Assembly (NCBI GenBank): GCA_902511575.1
Contig: CABXFU010000003.1
Coordinates: forward strand, 96,289 to 160,288
Direction of reading: 5' to 3'
Length of the DNA: 64,000 nucleotides
DNA from: an uncultured SAR86 cluster bacterium
GTDB lineage: Bacteria > Pseudomonadota > Gammaproteobacteria > Magnimaribacterales > D2472
Below, piece after piece: positions 33,555-43,013 of the stretch (positions within the stretch are counted from its first letter, which is position 1; each line of letters opens with the position of its first letter). The position numbers were made by a program, and so were the translations under genes. The notes under the pieces are model-generated. The model searched no databases. It was given only the letters and a program-made list of their open reading frames with translations, and had not been told where the DNA came from.

Positions 33555-35087
33555 ATGGCTATTAAAAACCGACCAGAATTTGAAAAATTCATTCGCAGAG
33601 TTGAAAAAAGCTCTGATGAATTTCGTGCATCTTCAACAGAAAAAAGACATTCTAAACAATATAGAACTGCTCGAGAAAACCTTGCTCATTTAGTCGATGA
33701 AGATAGTTTTTTAGAGTTTGGTCAATTTGCAGTCGCAGCCCAACGCAATCGTCGAGACTATGAAGAACTACAAGATAAGACGAATGCCGACGGTATTATT
33801 ACCGGTTTTTGCTCTGTCAACTCAGGATTGGTTGGCTCAGAAAGCTCTCAAGCTGTTGCAATTGTTTATGATTATTCTGTCCTGGCTGGAACCCAGGGTG
33901 CTTTTCATCACTTGAAGCTGGATCGAATCTGCGATCAAGCTAAAAAGTTTGAGCTCCCGATTGTAATTTTTACAGAAGGTGGTGGCGGTAGGCCCGGAGA
34001 TACCGATGTATTAGTTCAGATGGCCGGATTACACATACCATCTTTTTCTACTTGGGCTCAATTAACTGGAAGCTCTTTAAAAATTGCAGTCAATAATGGT
34101 TATTGTTTTGCTGGTAATGCTGCATTATTTGGCTGTTCAGATTTTAGGATTGCAACCAAAACTTCATGGATTGGTATGGCTGGTCCAGCGATGATAGAAG
34201 GGGGTGGGCTGGGTGTATTTGAGCCAACTGACATAGGCCCTGTTTCAGTGCATGAGAAAAATGGAGTCGTAGACTATGTAGCTGAAAATGAAGAGGAGGC
34301 AACTTTAGTTGCAAAAAAACTTCTTTCTTATTTTCAAGGCCCTGTCAGTGAATTCTCTATTAATGATCAAGAAATTCTTCGCAATATCATGCCTGAGGAT
34401 AGACGTTATACCTATGAGGTTCGAGAGATTATCAATACAGTAGCCGATGAAGATAGCTTTTTAGAGCTCAGAAAGAATTATGGCCAAAGCATTGTGACAG
34501 GCTTTATTAGAATAGAGGGCAAGCCTTTTGCCCTTCTTGCAAGTGATTGTCAAAAACTTGGAGGTGCAATTGATTCTGAGTCTGCTGAAAAAGCTGCAGA
34601 GTTTATATCTATTTGTAATGCTCATGATCTTTCAATTCTTGTGCTTGCTGATACCCCTGGGTTCATGGTTGGCCCTGCAAGTGAAGAGGGTGGTGCCGTG
34701 AGAAGAATGGCCTCTCTATTCAAACAAGGAGCAAATATCAAGGTTCCGCTTGTGGCTATCTTTCTTCGTAAAGGATATGGGTTAGGAGCGCAAGCTTTGG
34801 TAGGAGGCAGTCTTCATAATCCTGTCTACACAGCAGCATGGCCAACAGGAGAATTTGGCGGTATGGGCATAGAGGGCGCTGTTAAGCTGGGATACAAAAA
34901 AGAACTAGAGAGTATTGAAGATCTTGATAAGCGTAAAGAACTTTTTGATAAACTGGTTGCTAAAATGTATGAGGTTGGTCAGGCAATTGAAGCTGCATCT
35001 TTTTTAGAAATCGATGCAGTTATTGATCCAGCAGAGACAAGGAATACTGTGTTGAAAGCTTTTCAATCTGCGCAAGGAAATTTATGA
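33555..35087 (+). CDS. Acyl-CoA carboxylase carboxyltransferase (beta) subunit
   Basis: A 510-residue carboxyltransferase with two crotonase-like halves. The first ends in FTEGGGGRPGDTD with the oxyanion glycines; the second carries ILVLADTPGFMVGPASEEGGAVRRMA. This is the pattern of propionyl-, acetyl- or methylcrotonyl-CoA carboxylase beta subunits, which transfer CO2 from biotin to an acyl-CoA. No biotin carboxylase or biotin carrier gene is in the window, so the subunit must use a partner encoded elsewhere. Ribosome site AGGAG precedes the ATG. It overlaps the next gene by 4 bp (ATGA), showing coupling. Confidence 0.92.
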   Translation: MAIKNRPEFEKFIRRVEKSSDEFRASSTEKRHSKQYRTARENLAHLVDEDSFLEFGQFAVAAQRNRRDYEELQDKTNADGIITGFCSVNSGLVGSESSQAVAIVYDYSVLAGTQGAFHHLKLDRICDQAKKFELPIVIFTEGGGGRPGDTDVLVQMAGLHIPSFSTWAQLTGSSLKIAVNNGYCFAGNAALFGCSDFRIATKTSWIGMAGPAMIEGGGLGVFEPTDIGPVSVHEKNGVVDYVAENEEEATLVAKKLLSYFQGPVSEFSINDQEILRNIMPEDRRYTYEVREIINTVADEDSFLELRKNYGQSIVTGFIRIEGKPFALLASDCQKLGGAIDSESAEKAAEFISICNAHDLSILVLADTPGFMVGPASEEGGAVRRMASLFKQGANIKVPLVAIFLRKGYGLGAQALVGGSLHNPVYTAAWPTGEFGGMGIEGAVKLGYKKELESIEDLDKRKELFDKLVAKMYEVGQAIEAASFLEIDAVIDPAETRNTVLKAFQSAQGNL

Positions 35088-36055
35088 AGAAAATTTTTAC
35101 AGCTCTTTCAATTATTCTTATATTTTTGTGGGTTCCTTATTTTGTTCAAACATATAACCTTAAAACTTTAACTGCATCAGATCTTCCAACTGAGGGTGCT
35201 TGGGCATCTCTAGAACAAGGCAACCTTTATTACCGCTGGTATTACCCAGAGGCACAAGTTGCAAATAATGAAACAGTTGTATTGGTGCATGGATTTTCAA
35301 CTCCTCATTTTGTTTGGGATGGAATGAAAGGTTTTTTATTGGATGCAGGGTACTCAGTCCTAGTCTTTGATCACTATGGTCGAGGGTATTCGGAGAGACC
35401 AAGAATTAGATATACCAAGGATGTTTTTGTTCAATCTCTTAAAGGATTGCTGGATTCTCAAGAAATTTTTGAAGAGGTGCATCTGGTTGGTTACTCAATG
35501 GGTGGCCCTATAGTTGGCCATTTTACTAATGAGTTTCCTGACATGGTTCAAAGCATGTCTTTGATTGCTCCAGCAGGTTTTATGGTTGAAAACCCAACCA
35601 AGGATTGGTGGATAATGAAACCATTAATCGGAGAGTGGTTTCTAAATGTTTTTGGCTCTAGGCTTGTCTTTCAAGGTAATGAAGAGAATGATGAGCCCCA
35701 AAGAGAAGACGCATTGGCTTTATCAAAAAAAGATTTTATTAAAAAAGCAGGAATACAGATGCAATATAAGGGCTTCATTCATGCTTTGCTATCAACAGCT
35801 CGCAACTTCAATTTATTTAGCACCCAAGAAATGTTTGGTGAAGTTGGTAATTTAAATAAGCCAACCCTGACTATTTGGGGGACCGATGACGGCGTTGTTC
35901 CCTTTAAAGGCAGCGAAGAGCTAATGCTTTATATTCCTCAATCTAGGTTAATTGTCTTAGAAGGAGGCAAGCATGACATTACTTATGCTGAGCCCACATT
36001 GGTTGGCACAGCTATCCGTGATTTTTTAATGAATCTAGCTAAGGCTGAAGCTTAG
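35084..36055 (+). CDS. Membrane-anchored alpha/beta hydrolase
   Basis: A 323-residue hydrolase. Residues 3-22 form a hydrophobic anchor, so the catalytic domain probably faces the periplasm. The oxyanion motif HGFSTPHFVW, the nucleophile elbow GYSMGG (Ser), the acid in WGTDDGVVP (Asp) and the base in GGKHDITY (His) complete the triad. It is a likely esterase or lipase-like enzyme with unknown substrate. It is coupled by a 4-bp overlap to the carboxyltransferase. Its 3' end overlaps the 3' end of valS by 17 bp on the opposite strand. Confidence 0.92.
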   Translation: MKKIFTALSIILIFLWVPYFVQTYNLKTLTASDLPTEGAWASLEQGNLYYRWYYPEAQVANNETVVLVHGFSTPHFVWDGMKGFLLDAGYSVLVFDHYGRGYSERPRIRYTKDVFVQSLKGLLDSQEIFEEVHLVGYSMGGPIVGHFTNEFPDMVQSMSLIAPAGFMVENPTKDWWIMKPLIGEWFLNVFGSRLVFQGNEENDEPQREDALALSKKDFIKKAGIQMQYKGFIHALLSTARNFNLFSTQEMFGEVGNLNKPTLTIWGTDDGVVPFKGSEELMLYIPQSRLIVLEGGKHDITYAEPTLVGTAIRDFLMNLAKAEA

Positions 36056-38831
36056 CAATACTTTTTTCTAACATTGCTTTTTTGCTTTCAGCATCAGAAA
36101 CTTTTGCTTTTTCTTTCTCCACAACTGCAGTGGGAGCTTTGGAAATAAATTGCTCATTGGCAAGCTTAGAGCTAATAATCTTAATATCATCCTCTACATC
36201 TGCTAGCTCTTTTTGAAGTCTAATCATTTCTTCTTCAGGATCAATCAATCCCTCTAATGGAATAATTAGTTTGTACCCATTCATAGTTTTTTCAATTGAT
36301 TCTAATGGGATCTTGTCGGTAAATTGAATCCCATCTAATTTTGCAATACCTGCAATCACCGGTTCGTTCTTACTGATAACAGATTGCATTTCAGGGCTGA
36401 GATCATTGGAAATAATGAGATTAAAGGTTTCATTTTTAATATTTTGATTTTCTGCTCTTATCACTCTGATGGCAGAAATAATATTGATGATCTCATCTAA
36501 TTGCTGTTCAGTCTCTTTATTGGATGCTCGTGCATGAGCAAAGCCACCTTCAATTATAAAGCTTGATTTTTCTACCGCTGCTAAATCTGCTAATTTAGAA
36601 GAAAGCTCCTCAGTAATAAATGGCATGAAGGGATGCAGCAATTCAAGGATGCTATAGAAGTTTGTAATTAAACTCCCAATTAAATTATTTGTTTGGTTAG
36701 CATCATCAGACTTTTGGATGGCGACTTTACTAAATTCTATATACCAGTCACAGAAATTTGACCATACCAATTCATAGATCTCTGCTGATGCTAAATCAAA
36801 CCGATATTGTTTTATATGTGTTTGGCAATTTTCAGCAGTTTGAAAAATTTTTGACCCCATCCAGTCAGATAATATATTTTCTGAGCTTTCACCAGTTTGA
36901 TACCCATGATTAGCAACTTGCATTTCAATAAACCTAAAAGCGTTCCAAATTTTATTACAGAAATTTCTGTAGCCCTTGATTCTGCCTATATCAAAATTAA
37001 TGTCTCTACCCGGGGAGGCAAGAGAGTAGAAGGTGTAGCGCAATGCGTCAGTACCATAACTTTCGATGCCCTCAGGAAACTGTTTTTTTGTTTGTTTGAT
37101 AATTTTTTCTTTTAGTTGAGGTTGCATCATGCCTTCAGTTCTCTTTGTTAGAAGCTCCTCTAGCGAAACCCCATCTATAAGATCAATTGGATCAAGGATG
37201 TTTCCTTTTGATTTAGACATTTTCTGCCCACTCTCATCTTTAATAAGACCAGTAATATAGACTTCTTTGAATGGAACCTCTTTCATGAAGTGCTTGGTCA
37301 TCATAATCATCCTGGCAACCCAAAAAAAGATAATATCAAAACCAGTCACCAAGGTGGTTGTTGGATGAAAAAGGTTTAATTTTTCATTCTTTTCAGGCCA
37401 GCCCATGGTAGCGAATGTCCAAAGGCTCGATGAAAACCACGTATCTAATACATCATCTTCTTGGCGAAGCTCACCTTTAAGGTCATGCTTTTTTCTGACG
37501 TCTTCTTCAGAAAAACCTGCATAGGGAGTATTTGATTCATCGTACCAAATCGGAATTCTATGTCCCCACCAAAGTTGCCTGCTAATGCACCAGTCTTGAA
37601 TGTTATCCATCCATTGGAAATAGGTTTTTTCCCAATTGGTAGGCACAAATTGTATTTCTTTAGACTTAACCGCTTCAATGGCCGGTTTGGCAAGGGTTTT
37701 GGCGTCTACATACCATTGATCTGTTAAGAGGGGCTCAAGAATTTGATCAGATCTATCTCCATAGGGTAGAGTGCTTTCATATTCGTTTTCAGATACCAGA
37801 AACTTTTCTTTTTCCAAGTCTTCTAAGAGCACTTTACGAGCCTCAAACCTATCCATGCCATGAAATTTCTCAGGGGCAACACCAATAATTTCAACGGCTT
37901 TATTTAGAATTGAAATTGGAGAAAATACACTTTCATCCCCCGTATGACATTGCAAACTATCATTCATGTGGAGTCCATGTCGTTTGCCTAACTCATAATC
38001 ATTAAAATCATGGCCAGGAGTTATCTTGACAACACCTGTTCCAAATTCTGAATCTACATAGTCATCTGCAACAATTGGAATAACTCTATTGCAAAGTGGA
38101 ATCTCAGCATTTTTACCTACTAGATGGGCGAACCTTTGATCGCCTGGATTGACCGCGAGAGCCATATCTCCTAGAAGCGTTTCAGGTCTGGTGGTAGCAA
38201 CAGTTACAAATTCATCAGCTCCCTCAAGTTGATATTTTATTTCCCAAATCTTAATTGTGAGATTTTTATTGATCACTTCTAGGTCTGATAAAGAAGTTTC
38301 TAGAACAGGATCCCAATTTACCAAGCGCTTGCCTTGATAAATTAGACCTTCTTCAAACAATTGAATGAATGCGCTTAAAACCGCGTGCTGGTATTCATCA
38401 TCTAATGTGAATCTCTCAGTGCTCCAATCTAAACTTGATCCTAAGCGCCTGAGTTGTGAGGTAATTTTATTACCAGAGTATTTCTTCCACTTCCAAACTT
38501 CTTTTTCAAAAGCTTCTCTACCGATGTCATCTTTTGACTTGCCCTCAGCATTTAATCTTCGCTCGACCACCATTTCGGTGGCAATACCAGCATGATCTGT
38601 TCCAACTTGCCATAAGGTATTCTTGCCCGACATTCGATAGTATCGAATCAAGCAATCCATGATGGCATTCTGAAATCCATGCCCCATGTGCAGTGTTCCA
38701 GTTACATTTGGCGGAGGGATGGCTAATGAATAAGAGTCAGATCCATCGTCTGGTTCAAATAGGCCGGAATCTTCCCATTCTTGATAGAGCCTTTGCTCTA
38801 TCTCAGATGGGTCATATGGCTTCTTATCCAT
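36039..38831 (-). CDS. valS: Valyl-tRNA synthetase
   Basis: ValRS charges tRNA-Val with valine; it is a class Ia synthetase. The 930 residues fit the family (E. coli 951). The HIGH-type motif PPNVTGTLHMGHGF is near residue 39, the KMSKS-type motif GQKMSKSKGNILDP near residue 550, and the editing (CP1) domain lies between, with ATTRPETLLGD. The C-terminal 70 residues form the ValRS coiled coil (EEEMIRLQKELADVEDDI). It follows pepA with a 23-bp gap and no holC between them. The stop region overlaps the alpha/beta hydrolase gene on the other strand. Confidence 0.98.
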   Translation of the reverse strand: MDKKPYDPSEIEQRLYQEWEDSGLFEPDDGSDSYSLAIPPPNVTGTLHMGHGFQNAIMDCLIRYYRMSGKNTLWQVGTDHAGIATEMVVERRLNAEGKSKDDIGREAFEKEVWKWKKYSGNKITSQLRRLGSSLDWSTERFTLDDEYQHAVLSAFIQLFEEGLIYQGKRLVNWDPVLETSLSDLEVINKNLTIKIWEIKYQLEGADEFVTVATTRPETLLGDMALAVNPGDQRFAHLVGKNAEIPLCNRVIPIVADDYVDSEFGTGVVKITPGHDFNDYELGKRHGLHMNDSLQCHTGDESVFSPISILNKAVEIIGVAPEKFHGMDRFEARKVLLEDLEKEKFLVSENEYESTLPYGDRSDQILEPLLTDQWYVDAKTLAKPAIEAVKSKEIQFVPTNWEKTYFQWMDNIQDWCISRQLWWGHRIPIWYDESNTPYAGFSEEDVRKKHDLKGELRQEDDVLDTWFSSSLWTFATMGWPEKNEKLNLFHPTTTLVTGFDIIFFWVARMIMMTKHFMKEVPFKEVYITGLIKDESGQKMSKSKGNILDPIDLIDGVSLEELLTKRTEGMMQPQLKEKIIKQTKKQFPEGIESYGTDALRYTFYSLASPGRDINFDIGRIKGYRNFCNKIWNAFRFIEMQVANHGYQTGESSENILSDWMGSKIFQTAENCQTHIKQYRFDLASAEIYELVWSNFCDWYIEFSKVAIQKSDDANQTNNLIGSLITNFYSILELLHPFMPFITEELSSKLADLAAVEKSSFIIEGGFAHARASNKETEQQLDEIINIISAIRVIRAENQNIKNETFNLIISNDLSPEMQSVISKNEPVIAGIAKLDGIQFTDKIPLESIEKTMNGYKLIIPLEGLIDPEEEMIRLQKELADVEDDIKIISSKLANEQFISKAPTAVVEKEKAKVSDAESKKAMLEKSIAKLQP

Positions 38832-38854
38832 TACTTATAAAGATTTAAAAAGTG

Positions 38855-40369
38855 TTATAAATTCCCATTTAAGATTAATTCAGCTAACAATGGAACTGGT
38901 CTGCCGGTGCCTCCTTTTTTGGCACCACCATTCCAGGCACTTGCTGCAATATCCATATGAGCCCATTTAAAATCTTTTGTAAAATTAGATAGAAACGAAG
39001 CGGCATGAATGGTTCCAGCCTCTCTACCACCACCAATATTTGCAAGATCTGCAAAGTTTGTTTTGGTGCAATGAGCATATTCATCCCAGAGAGGTAGTTG
39101 CCACGCTCTGTCACCAGATTTTTCTCCAGCTGCTAAAATTTTATCAGCAAGAGGTTGATTATTGGCCATCACTCCAGTAGCTGGACTGCCAAGAGCAATA
39201 ACTACAGCTCCAGTTAGAGTTGCCATATCGATAACATGACTAGGCTTAAATTTCTTTGAATAAGTCAATGCGTCACACAGAACTAATCTACCCTCAGCAT
39301 CAGTGTTCAGAATTTCTATGGTTTGGCCTGACATGGAAGTAACAACATCTCCTGGTTTAGTAGCACGCGCAGATGGCATATTTTCAGCACAAACCAATAA
39401 GCCCACAACATTCACTTTAGCTTTTAGTCTAGCCAGCGTTTGCATTATTCCAAACACAGATGCAGCCCCACACATATCCCATTTCATTTCATCCATAGCA
39501 GGACTTGGCTTGATTGAGATTCCGCCAGTATCAAATGTAATTCCTTTTCCTACTAACACGATGGGCTGCTTATCTTTTGCACCACCCCTGTATTCAATGG
39601 TCATCATCCTGGATGGTTCATCACTACCTTTGCCAACTGATAAATAAGATCCCATTTTCAATCGTTCCATATCCTTTTCATTGAGACTAGAAATTTTTAG
39701 AGCTGGAAAATCTTTTTTCAGTGCTTTTGTTTTACGCTCAATAATCCTTGGTGTGCAATGGTTTGCAGGCAAATCACCAAGATGTTTTGTAGCATTCATT
39801 CCTTCACCAACAGCATGACCGAGTCTTACCGCAGCTTTAACTGATCTTAGTTTTGCCGGAGTTAAGCCAGCAAATAAAAGGGCTCCCTTTTTAACTATTA
39901 TAGGTTTAGCAGTTTTATTTTTTGTTGCATTGAAAGTGTAGGCTGCAGACTCAAATGTTCTAGCTGCCACTTCAGCAGCCCACGCCACATCAAAATCTTT
40001 TGAAGTGGTTGAACTCATGAGATATGCAAAATCCTTTGCCTTGGCTGATTTGACTAAGCCCATGATCTCTTCGTAATAACGAAGCACTAAAAAACTGGCT
40101 GCTTTAGGGTCTGGTTCTTTGATAAGCAGAATATTTTTAGCTGCAATTTTAGTTGGGGCAGGAAGAAAAATAGATTTTCTAGACCCGCTGTTAATTTCTT
40201 TAATTGACTCTTTAACCAACGATTGAGTGCTTGCTTGCAGGCCATTGAGTTCAGCGGCTGCTGATGTTTTTTTGTTAACGGCAATAATCAACAGATCTGT
40301 TTTAACCTTTAATAGATCTGCAGAATTAACATTGTTTGCTGTTAGACTTGATAAGACTTTGTAAGCCAT
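38855..40369 (-). CDS. pepA: Cytosol aminopeptidase (leucyl aminopeptidase, PepA)
   Basis: An M17-family metallo-aminopeptidase of 504 residues, removing N-terminal residues from peptides; PepA in E. coli also binds DNA and helps Xer recombination and carAB regulation. The metal-site blocks are GKGITFDTGGISIKPSPAMD, KWDMCGAASV and the M17 signature NTDAEGRLVLCDAL. The N-terminal 170 residues are the variable domain. A good ribosome site AGGAG (revcomp of 40378-40382) lies 8 nt before the ATG. It is divergent from lptF and upstream of valS, the usual gammaproteobacterial arrangement. Confidence 0.97.
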   Translation of the reverse strand: MAYKVLSSLTANNVNSADLLKVKTDLLIIAVNKKTSAAAELNGLQASTQSLVKESIKEINSGSRKSIFLPAPTKIAAKNILLIKEPDPKAASFLVLRYYEEIMGLVKSAKAKDFAYLMSSTTSKDFDVAWAAEVAARTFESAAYTFNATKNKTAKPIIVKKGALLFAGLTPAKLRSVKAAVRLGHAVGEGMNATKHLGDLPANHCTPRIIERKTKALKKDFPALKISSLNEKDMERLKMGSYLSVGKGSDEPSRMMTIEYRGGAKDKQPIVLVGKGITFDTGGISIKPSPAMDEMKWDMCGAASVFGIMQTLARLKAKVNVVGLLVCAENMPSARATKPGDVVTSMSGQTIEILNTDAEGRLVLCDALTYSKKFKPSHVIDMATLTGAVVIALGSPATGVMANNQPLADKILAAGEKSGDRAWQLPLWDEYAHCTKTNFADLANIGGGREAGTIHAASFLSNFTKDFKWAHMDIAASAWNGGAKKGGTGRPVPLLAELILNGNL

Positions 40370-40435
40370 AAACCATACTCCTGATAAAAATTACTGATAA
40401 GATATTTATTGTAATGCATCAACATCCCTAAAGGC

Positions 40436-41563
40436 ATGTATAAAAAGAATATTCTTGCAATTCATTTAAATTCTCAAATTTTTAAAGGTTTTACTGCAAT
40501 CTTATTTATCCTTACGGCTTTAATTTTTTCATCAAGGCTTGTTGGATATTTTGAGCAAGCTGCATCAGGTAGCCTTAATCCGGATATTATCTTTACTGTA
40601 ATTTTCCTTAGATTGCCTGATTTTCTTGCATTATTGATTCCTTTTGCATTTTTTTTGAGCCTCTTATTAGTCATATCTGAGCTTTATAGCTCTAATGGAA
40701 TCTATGCTTATTTTTCTGCAGGAGTGTCTCGGTTAAGGCTTATCAAGCATATAACTCCATTTTTTTTTATAACTTTGATTTTATGTGGACTGATTAGCAT
40801 TTATTTAGCTCCCTATGGCAAAGCTCTGTCTAAAAGCTTGATGGCTGAGCAGTCCTATGAAGATAAGTTATCAATGTTACAGCCTGAAACATTGGTCAAT
40901 CTTGATGAAGCCGGAAGCTATCTTTATTTCAAATCTTATGATGGCGAAAAAATGACTGGAGTAACATTTTTTGTTCAAGATGACCCCTCTCTGTCAATCA
41001 TTAAGGCTGAGCTACTTGAAATCTCAAATCAAGATAACAATATGATCTTAAATTTCCAGAATGGATCTATCTACCCAGACCTAAATAGCTCCAATCAAAT
41101 AGATGCCTCATTCAAAAAATTGACTCACTCTATTGAAGTTGGGCAGACCTCAAGCAAATCATTCACCCTTTCAAAATTGCTGGATTATAAAAACCAGTCC
41201 AATTTTATTCAGAACCAGTGGAATGCCAGCATTCCTATTATGCTTGTTGCATTATTAATACTTAGTTTTGTTTTTGGTAAAGAGAATCCTCGATCTGGAA
41301 GAGAGGGCAGCCTTGTTACTGGGGTATTAATTTATATCTTTTACCTAAGCGTCTTAGTTGCATTTAGAGAAAGCTATGCCAATAACTTCAATCTCTTTTA
41401 TTACTATTTATGGCCTGTCCATTTGGTGTTTTTATCTTTAGGAAGCATTCTGTTTTGGCTTGATGGAAGGGTTTCATTGAAAAGTTTTTTTTCTAATTCA
41501 AGAACTAGAACTATCTTAATCATCTTTTTAATATTTGTTCTCTTGGCCTGGCTAAGCGCATGA
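40436..41563 (+). CDS. lptF: LPS export ABC transporter permease LptF
   Basis: A 375-residue inner membrane permease of the LptB2FG complex, which extracts lipopolysaccharide from the inner membrane for transport to the outer membrane. The N-terminal part has three predicted helices (FTAILFILTALIFSSRLVGYF; ILPDFLALLIPFAFFLSLLLV-like segment; HITPFFFITLILCGLISIYL). A periplasmic beta-jellyroll region follows (about residues 135-255) and then three more helices. It is divergent from pepA and overlaps lptG by 4 bp, as in other gammaproteobacteria. Only AAGG right against the ATG is seen upstream, so the ribosome site is weak. Confidence 0.95.
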   Translation: MYKKNILAIHLNSQIFKGFTAILFILTALIFSSRLVGYFEQAASGSLNPDIIFTVIFLRLPDFLALLIPFAFFLSLLLVISELYSSNGIYAYFSAGVSRLRLIKHITPFFFITLILCGLISIYLAPYGKALSKSLMAEQSYEDKLSMLQPETLVNLDEAGSYLYFKSYDGEKMTGVTFFVQDDPSLSIIKAELLEISNQDNNMILNFQNGSIYPDLNSSNQIDASFKKLTHSIEVGQTSSKSFTLSKLLDYKNQSNFIQNQWNASIPIMLVALLILSFVFGKENPRSGREGSLVTGVLIYIFYLSVLVAFRESYANNFNLFYYYLWPVHLVFLSLGSILFWLDGRVSLKSFFSNSRTRTILIIFLIFVLLAWLSA

Positions 41564-42558
41564 TGAAGAATATTTTTAATACTTATTCCAGACATCTTGT
41601 TATTAAAAGCTTTTTAATCTCAGCACTGGTATGGATTGTGATGCTGTTTCTTGATTTTGCAGTCACTCTGGTAATGGAGCTTGAAAATTTATCGGATGCT
41701 AAAAATTTTTTTACAAAACTCAATCTTGTACTTTATGAGCAATTACACAAGGGGATGCAATATCTAGAAAGCTCTATGTTGATAGGTACCTTAATTGCAC
41801 TATCAATATTTAATCAGCAAGGCAATTTAGTTTTTTTACGCTCAGCTGGGTTTTCGCCTTTAAAAATTGTTTTAGTATCAGGCCTGGGCCCTTTGATATT
41901 GTCAGCGGCATTAATTTTTTTAGATGAAACATTATTCATGGACTTGGCAAAAACATCTAAAATTATTAACCAGCCGAACCAATCAGCCAAATTAGCTCAA
42001 TGGGAGATGGTAGAAAAAAATCTAATCGGTTTAAGGCGTCTAAATGATGATGAGGTTGAGGGAATAAGGATCATTGCATTTAATGATCAGCAAAGAATTT
42101 CTTCATTCAGCATTTATCAGGAAGGTGAATTAGATAATGGCAAATTAGTAATAGCAGATCCTTCCACTCAAAAAATATTTGATTTTACTGCATCTTTTTT
42201 GCCCTCAAATAACCTTCTTGAAAATTTCTCATTGCCTTCGTTACTTAAATTAAAAAACACTTACCAACTTGAGAAGGATCTACAAAAAATTGATTCTTTA
42301 ATATACTCAAGGGCGCTCTTGCCGATTTCCATCATTGCAATAATTTTTTTAGCAGGCAGTCTTATGTTTGATAGCTCCCGCTCAGGGGGAGTAGGTCGAC
42401 AAATCATCATAGGTATTTCGTTTGGAATTATCTATGACTTAATGAAAGATTTGAGCGTTGCGTCATTCTTAACTTATCAGTGGCCAATAGTAATTGCACA
42501 CCTTTTACCAATTATGATTCTATTTGGAATCGGAATTTATAAATTTAAGAGAATCTAG
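41560..42558 (+). CDS. lptG: LPS export ABC transporter permease LptG
   Basis: A 332-residue LptG permease, partner of LptF in LptB2FG. It has the same plan: three N-terminal helices (FLISALVWIVMLFLDFAVTLV; LIGTLIALSIF; IVLVSGLGPLILSAALIF), a periplasmic domain, and three C-terminal helices with the ISFGIIYDLMKDLS loop. It is a little shorter than E. coli LptG (360). It starts in the ATGATG that overlaps the lptF stop; the second ATG (41563) is an alternative. It ends on the base before the RDD gene's stop on the other strand. Confidence 0.94.
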   Translation: MMKNIFNTYSRHLVIKSFLISALVWIVMLFLDFAVTLVMELENLSDAKNFFTKLNLVLYEQLHKGMQYLESSMLIGTLIALSIFNQQGNLVFLRSAGFSPLKIVLVSGLGPLILSAALIFLDETLFMDLAKTSKIINQPNQSAKLAQWEMVEKNLIGLRRLNDDEVEGIRIIAFNDQQRISSFSIYQEGELDNGKLVIADPSTQKIFDFTASFLPSNNLLENFSLPSLLKLKNTYQLEKDLQKIDSLIYSRALLPISIIAIIFLAGSLMFDSSRSGGVGRQIIIGISFGIIYDLMKDLSVASFLTYQWPIVIAHLLPIMILFGIGIYKFKRI

Positions 42559-42569
42559 TCAGATTTTTT
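42552..42569 (+). terminator. Weak intrinsic terminator after lptFG
   Basis: AATCT (42552-42556), the loop AGTC and AGATT (42561-42565) form a short AT-rich stem followed by a T-run that ends at 42569. It overlaps the lptG stop codon and lies between two converging genes. The stem is only five base pairs, so strength is doubtful. Confidence 0.38.
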
Positions 42570-42972
42570 CCAATTTGGTTTTTGAAAGAATATCATTTAC
42601 TGCAAGTTTTTTTGAATCTGCATAAATAAGAAATAGCGGCATACCCAGTAGTGCCAGCATGCCACAGTTTACTAAATATCTCAGAAAGGTTTGCTTTAAA
42701 GTGATCCGATCATGATTCTGATCTGTATTAACAATTCGAAATTTCCAAACTTGCATTCCAAGTGTTTGCCCATTCTTCATCCAAAAAAAAGCATAAAAGG
42801 CCCATCCGCTTAAAAATACCAATAAACTTCCAAGCGCTGGATTCAGTATCTCTCCACCATTCAACCACAGGGCCAGTGAACCCACTAGAAACCAAACTCC
42901 AAGCAGTAAAAAGAAGTCATATACTGAAGATATGATCCTTAGAAAGGGGCCAACGTAAGGTGTTTTTTCCAT
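42559..42972 (-). CDS. RDD family membrane protein
   Basis: A 137-residue RDD-domain protein with two or three helices (ISSVYDFFLLLGVWFLVGSLALWL; LLVFLSGWAFYAFFWM; LRYLVNCGMLALLGMPLFLIY). The conserved NGQTLGMQVWKFRIVN motif is present, and the Arg-Asp pair sits in the first helix region (RIISSVYDF). RDD proteins are small membrane proteins of unclear or ion-transport role. A longer frame starts at 43023, but that would overlap the divergent transporter start; the ATG at 42972 begins the recognised domain (MEKTPYVGPFLR). Neither start has a good ribosome site. Next to lptFG this is a common gammaproteobacterial location. Confidence 0.85.
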   Translation of the reverse strand: MEKTPYVGPFLRIISSVYDFFLLLGVWFLVGSLALWLNGGEILNPALGSLLVFLSGWAFYAFFWMKNGQTLGMQVWKFRIVNTDQNHDRITLKQTFLRYLVNCGMLALLGMPLFLIYADSKKLAVNDILSKTKLEKI

Positions 42973-43013
42973 TAGTTTGATATAGTATCTCCATAAATCA
43001 TAACTCAAATAAT

